From: CBDCWT01 sp965223305
GTDB lineage: Bacteria > Planctomycetota > Planctomycetia > Pirellulales > Pirellulaceae
DNA length: 47,899 bases
NCBI GenBank assembly: GCA_965223305.1
Contig: CBDCWT010000054.1
Location: 1 to 47,899, forward strand
Reading direction: 5' to 3'
Of the stretch, positions 42,271 through 47,899 are shown piece by piece. The position numbers and the translations under genes were made by a program. Each line of letters starts with the position of its first letter. Within the stretch, counting starts at the first letter, position 1. A model generated the notes under the pieces. It saw nothing but the letters and a program-made list of their open reading frames with translations. It made no database searches and was not told the DNA's origin.

Positions 42271-44778
42271 ATGCGTGCTTTTTCGGTTGTTGTACGGCCC
42301 ATCGTGCAGTGGATTGTCGCGTTGGGCCTTTCGTTCGCTATCCACGGCGCCTCGGCTCAAACACGACAGCTTGACCAGACGGATGGTCCTTCCTCAGAAC
42401 AGGTGGACTTACTGGGTGATCCACTGCCTCCCGGGGCGCGACTCCGACTAGGGACACAACGTTTTCGTCATCCTTCGTCGGCAATTGAGCTGGCCCTTTC
42501 GCCGGACGAGAAGACGGTCGTAACGATTGGTCGCCGAATGCTCGTCGCGTGGGATACGGAGACCGGCTTGGAAAGGTGGCGTACCGACGGGCGTGAGCCG
42601 GGTCTCGACGTGGCGTCTACTTCGTATGGCGTTCGAGCGGCCGCGTTTAACGGAGATTCGGTGCTCCTAACGCCGGGTGGACCGAACTTGGTGCGAATCT
42701 GGAATGTCAATACGGGTGAGTCCGAGACGCGGTATGTCAAGATCGAGCCGGGGCCGGCGGCGAACCGAAGTCCACTGATCCATCGACCTGGCTCTATTAA
42801 ATCCGTTGACGTCGCGTCGGAGGGCGACCTTTTGGCAGCCGGTAACGAGCATGGACTCGTTGTGGTTGATGCTGAGGGGAAGGTTCTTCTCGAGATTCCT
42901 AACCGTCCCGGCTCGCCACTCGGAATCAACGACGCCAATCGCGATCGTTTGACATTCGGAGGGGACTACAGCCTCGGCGTCTTCTCACCCGACGGAACGA
43001 AAATCGGTGTCGTGATAAGCGATTCGCCGACCGAGATTCACCTCTTCGATATTGCGAAGAAGCAGAAACTCCGCCGCATCAAACTGAGGGAGAAGACGGT
43101 CCGCTTTGATTTTTCTCCGGACGGCACTCAAATCGTTGCGACCCACCGCGATAGCGCGGCGCGGCTCTACTCGGTCGCTACTGGTGAGGAGATCTGGTCT
43201 TTTGACATCGAAGTCCCGCCGCGTGGAGAGAGTTACACCTGCGGAGTCAAGTTCAGCCCAGACGGCGGTCTGATCGCGGTCTGTGCACCGATCGCATCCG
43301 ACTACGGTATTTACTTGCTGGACGCGACGTCCGGCCAACCTGTCCGGAAGCTTGTTGGGCACACGTGGAAACCGTGGTCGGTTACTTTCACCGCCGATGG
43401 TCAGACTCTCTATTCAACCGGCTGGGACGGTTCCGTTCGGCGTTGGAACGTTGCCACCGGAGAGCAGCTGGCTCTGCCGCTTGGCATCCGTGCGACCGGG
43501 GTTACCGCCACCGACGGAAAAAGCCGCATTGCGTACGCCGACGATCGTGGAATAGTCCGAGTGGTGGGAACGCAAACAGGTGAGGAATCCGAATCGTTTC
43601 AGCTCGACGGCAAGTTCTCGCAATTGGATTTCTCGCCGGATGGAAGCCAACTTGCTGCAGGGGCAAGCGAGGGAGAACTTGTCACGGTCGTGATTTGGGA
43701 CTTGACGACCGGGAAGATCTATCGGAAGTGGGAGTGGCCACGTGGTCGTGACCTTCATTCGTCCGTTGAATCGCTGAAGTTCTCGCCGGACGGGCAGGCG
43801 ATTGCGGCGGCCGTCTTTCGCCAGTCTAAGGCTTACATGTGGGACGTTCAGAGCAGCGAGCTCATCTCCGAATTGCCTCACGCGCAGGTCTATGGTCTTG
43901 CTTTTTCTCCCGACGGCTCGATGCTGGCAACGGCTGGCTGGGACAAGACTATTCGATTTTGGGATGCAAAGACTGGCGCTTCTCGACGCCAGCACGACGT
44001 TGCCGCAGGGGGAAACCTAAAGGGCGACCTGCGCATGTACAACGTTGTTTATTCACCGTTAGGTGACGTTGTTGCTTCAGCTCATCTGGACGGCATGGTC
44101 CGCATGTGGCGACCGACCGATATGAAGTTGATGAATGAGTCGAAAGTAGCCAATTTTACTTATGGCGCCATTGCGTTTTCACCAGGCGGAGAGTGGTGGG
44201 CTTCGGTGAGTTCGCAGGGCCAAGTTAGTTTGTGGGATGCACTGAGTGGAGAAAAGGTCCACGACTTGGGACGGCATCAGCACTACGGGTACACCGTGGG
44301 TTTCGCCGAAGCTGGCAGGAGCCTGTTGAGCGGAGGTCGTGACGGGATTTGCTATCTTTGGGAGTTGACTGCCGAAGAAGATGGCGAAGAGAGATCGATC
44401 GAGACCCTTTGGGACGAATTGACTGCCGCTGGCCCCGACTCTTACCGGGCGGCGTATCAACTCAGGAGTGCGCCCGCGGGGACTGTCGCTTTCCTCCGCA
44501 AGAGACTTAGCTCGGTCGAGACCGTCCTTGATCTCACGCGGGTCGCGGAAGGTCTTTCACAGCCAGAAGCAGACCGTCGGCTGGAGCTCGCGCGGCAACT
44601 GGTTTCCACGGATGAATCGGTGGAGTCGGCGCTGGTCGTTCAACGGGCAGTGTCATTGCTGAGCCAGATTGGGAGCCCCGAAGCCATACGCGTGCTCAAA
44701 GAGCTCGTTGAGCGTGATCGCGACGGAGAGCTTGGCAGCTACGCGGCCGCCGCGATCGCCCGGTCAACAGGTCATTGA
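42271..44778 (+). CDS. Secreted WD40-repeat protein with C-terminal helical repeats
   Basis: An 835-residue exported protein. A signal peptide (about 1-30, ending GASAQ) is followed by a region with LPPGARLRLGTQRFRH that precedes WD40 repeats in planctomycete proteins. About 10-12 WD40 blades then extend to about residue 700, with typical LAFSPDGSMLATAGWDKTIR and FWDAKTG motifs. The last 130 residues (LWDELTAAGPDSYRAAYQL onwards) are helical and HEAT-like. Such proteins are thought to be binding scaffolds; no enzyme motif is seen. ATG 42271 has GGAGG ten bases upstream. It is the only long intact gene in the decayed right part. Confidence 0.85.
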   Translation: MRAFSVVVRPIVQWIVALGLSFAIHGASAQTRQLDQTDGPSSEQVDLLGDPLPPGARLRLGTQRFRHPSSAIELALSPDEKTVVTIGRRMLVAWDTETGLERWRTDGREPGLDVASTSYGVRAAAFNGDSVLLTPGGPNLVRIWNVNTGESETRYVKIEPGPAANRSPLIHRPGSIKSVDVASEGDLLAAGNEHGLVVVDAEGKVLLEIPNRPGSPLGINDANRDRLTFGGDYSLGVFSPDGTKIGVVISDSPTEIHLFDIAKKQKLRRIKLREKTVRFDFSPDGTQIVATHRDSAARLYSVATGEEIWSFDIEVPPRGESYTCGVKFSPDGGLIAVCAPIASDYGIYLLDATSGQPVRKLVGHTWKPWSVTFTADGQTLYSTGWDGSVRRWNVATGEQLALPLGIRATGVTATDGKSRIAYADDRGIVRVVGTQTGEESESFQLDGKFSQLDFSPDGSQLAAGASEGELVTVVIWDLTTGKIYRKWEWPRGRDLHSSVESLKFSPDGQAIAAAVFRQSKAYMWDVQSSELISELPHAQVYGLAFSPDGSMLATAGWDKTIRFWDAKTGASRRQHDVAAGGNLKGDLRMYNVVYSPLGDVVASAHLDGMVRMWRPTDMKLMNESKVANFTYGAIAFSPGGEWWASVSSQGQVSLWDALSGEKVHDLGRHQHYGYTVGFAEAGRSLLSGGRDGICYLWELTAEEDGEERSIETLWDELTAAGPDSYRAAYQLRSAPAGTVAFLRKRLSSVETVLDLTRVAEGLSQPEADRRLELARQLVSTDESVESALVVQRAVSLLSQIGSPEAIRVLKELVERDRDGELGSYAAAAIARSTGH

Positions 44779-45019
44779 TCTCGGAAAACAACAGCCCGAA
44801 ATACCTTGGGGAGATGAGGTTCTTAGGGCAGCCGACGAGCAGCCCCAACTCTCTCATTTGTAGTGGGCTCTCCCGGCGCACAATCAGTCTGATTGGCACA
44901 GAGTGTGCTTTCGTGAGGAACGGCGGTTCTCGGAATACACCAGGCCGGTGGTCCCTGGGGCACTTTGGCAGGGCATGAAAGGGTCTGAACTTAAGATGCC
45001 AGAGTCTGGCTGCTCGAAC

Positions 45020-45418
45020 CTACTGATTCGACTTCGCTTGCACTCTACTCGCGAATCGGTCGCAGCGGATCACTCGCAACTTGTGAACTCCGCGAGCGAT
45101 CAATTCATGCTCGTCGCGAGCTTCAAGCTGCACAGAGACAACCGACCCATCGCAGTGAATGACGCAAGCGTGGCATGTGACATTTTGGCCTAGTGGAGTC
45201 GGAGCCAGATGCTGGACATCGACATGAGTGCCGACGGTACTTTCATGGGCTTCCAAGCATGGCAGGACCGCTTCGCGCGCGGCGTGTTCGAGGAACCAGA
45301 TCAGCCAGGGCGTGCACAGCACAGGGGGCATCTGGTCATCGGCAAAGTCAATGACGTGCTGCTCGCTCACAACGAACGACTGCTCAGCTCGTTGGCCGAC
45401 TTTCGGACTAGATTTCAT
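45020..45418 (-). CDS. FlK-like hotdog thioesterase
   Basis: A 132-residue single hotdog-fold protein. The catalytic set known from fluoroacetyl-CoA thioesterase FlK (Thr42, Glu50, His76) is present with the same spacing: Thr36 in CTPWLI, Glu44 in FLEHAA and His70 in VQHLAPTPLG. VLCTPWLIWFLEHAAR and LEARDEHELIARGVHKLRV fit the family. It should hydrolyse a small acyl-CoA in the cytoplasm; members are rarely specific for fluoroacetate. The frame extends upstream to 45517, but ATG 45418 gives the normal family length and overlaps the stop of the upstream gene (ATGA), implying translational coupling. Confidence 0.85.
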   Translation of the reverse strand: MKSSPKVGQRAEQSFVVSEQHVIDFADDQMPPVLCTPWLIWFLEHAAREAVLPCLEAHESTVGTHVDVQHLAPTPLGQNVTCHACVIHCDGSVVSVQLEARDEHELIARGVHKLRVIRCDRFASRVQAKSNQ

Positions 45419-45837
45419 GTCAATCGTGTCTCCAGTTGAGACTGGGCGCCATCCACGATTGTACACTCGACGGAGCTGCAATTGTCGAATCTCGGCGACG
45501 ACGATTCGGCGTTCCAAAGTACCCTTGTCCCGCTTCGGTTGCGTTCAATCATCGAGCTCTTCGCGCGCGCTAGCTCTCGCTCGGCGTATCTCAACCGATT
45601 CGTCTGACGAGCCAGCCGCATCGCCGAATCCCGCACAGACCAACGCCAGGCAAGAAACAAGGCAACCAGCAGTGTCAGCATCGACAGTGCTCGACTGGTG
45701 AATCGCGGTCGCCATTTGGGTTGATTCGGAAGTCCACTACAATGACGGAGTTGGAATGTATGCCCGGTTGTCTCGGATCGGCGGAGGACTTTGTTCCACC
45801 GGGTGAAGTTCCTACTTCCCGTTAGGAAACCAATCAT
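45415..45837 (-). CDS. Small membrane protein coupled to the thioesterase; start uncertain
   Basis: The frame contains PKWRPRFTSRALSMLTLLVALFLAWRWSV, a basic stretch plus one membrane segment like the N-terminus of many small planctomycete membrane proteins. A charged helix follows (RLARQTNRLRYAERELARAK), probably a short coiled coil. The function is unknown. Its stop overlaps the thioesterase start as ATGA, which supports both genes. The ATG at 45837 shares its bases with the divergent gene's ATG at 45836, so it is doubtful; an internal ATG at 45681 would cut off the basic stretch. The true start is probably between them, perhaps masked by a frameshift. Confidence 0.5.
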   Translation of the reverse strand: MIGFLTGSRNFTRWNKVLRRSETTGHTFQLRHCSGLPNQPKWRPRFTSRALSMLTLLVALFLAWRWSVRDSAMRLARQTNRLRYAERELARAKSSMIERNRSGTRVLWNAESSSPRFDNCSSVECTIVDGAQSQLETRLT

Positions 45838-46677
45838 GACACGATCGCTCTTGTCTTCTGTCTTAGCTCTGGTCTGCATGGGTGGGCTCGACCGGCAGCG
45901 GCGTTGAGGCCCAGGGGCTCAGGTTACATTGGGAAAATCGCTTCTTGGAGATCCGAAGTCCAGTGATTCCGGGTGGCCCGATTCGAATTCACTATCTGGA
46001 GGCATACTGTCGTCCCGGTTCGACCGATCGCGATTGGAAAGAAACGGTCATCCCGCACAACAGCGAACTCGTGTCTGCTTCTCCCGACGGGAAACGAGTC
46101 GAGATACTGGACCGACTAGACGATGGTGTCCAGGTGACGCATGTCATTGAAGCTGGACGTGATGAAGTGACCCTGCTGGTAACGGCAACGAACCCGACCG
46201 AAACTGCATCCCACGCGCACTGGGCACAACCATGCATGCGAGTTGATCGATTTACCGGGAGCGACCCGGCGAAGGCACGTGAGGTCTATCCACCATACAT
46301 CCGCAAGTGCTTCTTGATGATTGATGGAAAGCTCACTCGCTTACCAACAGCGCCCTGGGCTCTCAAGGCAAGATACACGCCGGGTCAAGTGTATAGCCCA
46401 TCCCATGTCGACCGGAACGACATGAACCCGCGACCGCTCAGTGAATTGGTTCCCTCCAGCGGTTTAACAGGATGTTTCTCGGCCGACGAAAAAATGATTT
46501 TGGCAGTCGCTTGGGAGCCTTATCAGGAGATTTTTCAGGGTGTGATCACGTGCATGCACAACGATTTCGCATCGGGGCCTCAAACCCGGTGAAACAAAGC
46601 ACATTCGCGGGAAGTTGTATCTCGTTCCCGCAGACGAATCGAGGTTACTGTCACGATTCAAGAAAGACTTCCCGTAG
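45836..46677 (+). pseudogene. Frameshifted secreted protein of a conserved planctomycete type
   Basis: ATG 45836 begins a signal peptide (MTRSLLSSVLALVCMG), but the frame ends at 45904. One base further on in phase, the main body reads from about 45885: GLRLHWENRFLEIRSPVIPG, then HWAQPCMRVDRFTG, CFLMIDGKLTRLPTAPW and GLTGCFSADEKMILAVAWEP, ending at 46592. The expected C-terminus (GLKPGETKHIRGKLYLVPAD, then SRLLSRFKKDFP) continues in another frame to a stop at 46675-46677. Removing one G in the GGG near 45884-45886 would join signal and body; one or two single-base losses near 46568-46577 explain the second break. The function of the family is unknown. It is either a decayed gene or carries sequencing errors. 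Confidence 0.7.
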
Positions 46678-46798
46678 TACGGCTGGTCTTCACACGGCGA
46701 TTACCGAGCAGTGACTCGAGACGCTGCGCGGTTGTTGGGACTAGACTAGCCAGCGTTGTTGGCTGGATTCGGCCTTGGGCGTTTTTGCTCCCCCGTAC

Positions 46799-47899
46799 TC
46801 AAAGACTCACAGCCAGCCAGCGAATGACGTTGAGTAGAAACTGTTGATTTTGTTCAGCGCCTTCAGCACCCATTCCCATCTTACGGCGGGATCCCGTGAT
46901 CTGTGCTGAGAACATTCCCGCCTCGCCAAAGATTGCGATACGTCCTTTGCCGAGTTTCGCAACGCCACCTTGACTCCAGCCGGATACGTCCTGAAGTGTA
47001 GCTGCTGCCCCGCCACGTTCACCAGCATCATATCGCAAGGTGCAGCCTTCACCGAGTAACATGAGTGGTGTGAACTGCTCGGACAGTTTCAACGCCTGCC
47101 CAGTGAAGCTCTTGACACTGGTAACGGGCTTCTCTTCTTCCAGGCCGTGCGTGATTGCGTGTTCAGCCAACTGTCCATTGTCCTGGCTAAAGACAATTCT
47201 GCCACTGCCGTTTCTCCGAACGAAACCGCCACTCATCCTGCAACCAAAGACGTCGGCAAGCATCGAGGCTGCCTCGCCATACGGCTGGTGATCCGCAATC
47301 AACATCAAAGCACCGCCGTTTGTTACCCAGGCCTTCAGCAGATTAGTCTCGTCCCTTGTGAAGGCAGAACCGCTCCCCTTAGCAGTGAACGCGTTGGCGA
47401 TCACCAGAATTTCGATCTTGTTAAGTGATTCGGTGGTGAATGCGCCCTTGTGCGCGACAACGGAACAACCATCGGCCTTCAAAACATCGGCGAATGGCTT
47501 AAATCGCCCTCCTATCGTATGAAAGTTCAGATGTCCTTCATCAATTGCCACAGTCGGAGCATTCGATTTCGTAAAACGTGGATTGGCGACAACCGGTGAG
47601 AAACTCGGATCATTTCGTTGTTCGCCCCGAGACAAAGGTTCCAACAGGGAACCAACCTCGCTTTCTGTCCATTTCGTTCTCAGTCAGTTCCCCATCATTG
47701 TTGGTATCCAACCTCTCCCAATTTCGAGCCAACGGACCTCGAATCTCATCTCCCTTGAGAACGCCATCATTGTTTGCGTCGAAACTTTCCAAGAGTACTT
47801 TGCCGGAAAAAGGTCGTATTCCCGCAACTTTGAGCTCAGCCAAGTCCAATGTGCCGTCGGCATTCTTGTCCCACTGGTCAAATTGGCTGACAATTGGTG
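46799..47899 (-). pseudogene. Frameshifted EF-hand + DUF4350-like protein, open to the right edge
   Basis: Reading leftwards from the window edge, the first frame has three EF-hand loops: DKNADGTLDLAE (near the edge), DANNDGVLKGDE and DTNNDGELTENE. It then runs into a stop at 47610. From about 47644 a second frame carries the rest: NAPTVAIDEGHLNFHTIGGRF, ILVIANAFTAKG, GGALMLIADHQPYGEAA and KGRIAIFGEAGMFSAQ to the stop at 46799, typical of DUF4350-type glutamine-amidotransferase-like domains. The two parts belong to one calcium-binding, probably exported protein broken by a single frameshift near 47640-47660. The 5' end lies outside the window. Confidence 0.7.

Overview
The window looks like a chromosomal fragment of a planctomycete, probably near Pirellulales (inference). 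Evidence: a secreted PSCyt1/DUF1549/DUF1553 cytochrome-like protein followed by a Tat-exported DUF1501 protein, TPR-SPINDLY glycosyltransferases, a secreted WD40 protein, an EF-hand/DUF4350 protein, and many short hairpin repeats between genes. No plasmid, phage, transposase or CRISPR signal was seen.

Layout. 1-3.7 kb: two translationally coupled proteins of unknown function, the first open to the left edge. 3.7-15.9 kb: two paralogous TPR + SPINDLY (GT41-type) glycosyltransferases bracketing an RND efflux adaptor/permease pair and a secreted GHL10 glycosyl hydrolase. 16.1-23 kb: a multi-membrane acyltransferase-like protein, the PSCyt/DUF1501 pair and a glycerophosphodiester phosphodiesterase. 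23-38.7 kb: a surface-polysaccharide locus. A Wza-like export lipoprotein is divergent from an 11-gene, tightly packed operon: chain-length protein, two paralogous nucleotidyltransferase-like + thymidylate-kinase-like fusions, two free P-loop kinases, a Wzx-like flippase, three GT4 glycosyltransferases, a Wzy/ligase-like protein and a WbaP-type initiating transferase. A candidate promoter and three 22-bp tandem repeats sit just upstream of the operon.

38.7-47.9 kb: a decayed, repeat-rich region. It holds an intact tRNA-Ser(CGA), a broken second copy of it, a truncated and frameshifted TolB/amidohydrolase remnant between the two, about 1.4 kb of non-coding sequence with inverted repeats, a short C39-peptidase-like fragment, an intact WD40 protein, a FlK-like thioesterase coupled to a small membrane protein, and two more frameshifted genes. 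All frameshifts I saw lie in this part, so it is either an accessory region losing its genes or a stretch of lower sequence quality.

How the genes work together. In the polysaccharide locus the WbaP-type enzyme should load the first sugar phosphate on undecaprenyl phosphate, the GT4 enzymes extend it, the flippase and Wzy-like protein translocate and polymerise it, and the chain-length protein and Wza handle length and export. The four kinase-type proteins are not part of the standard Wzx/Wzy pathway. They are the best candidate for an undescribed function, perhaps phosphate- or nucleotidyl-based modification of the glycan or its precursors.
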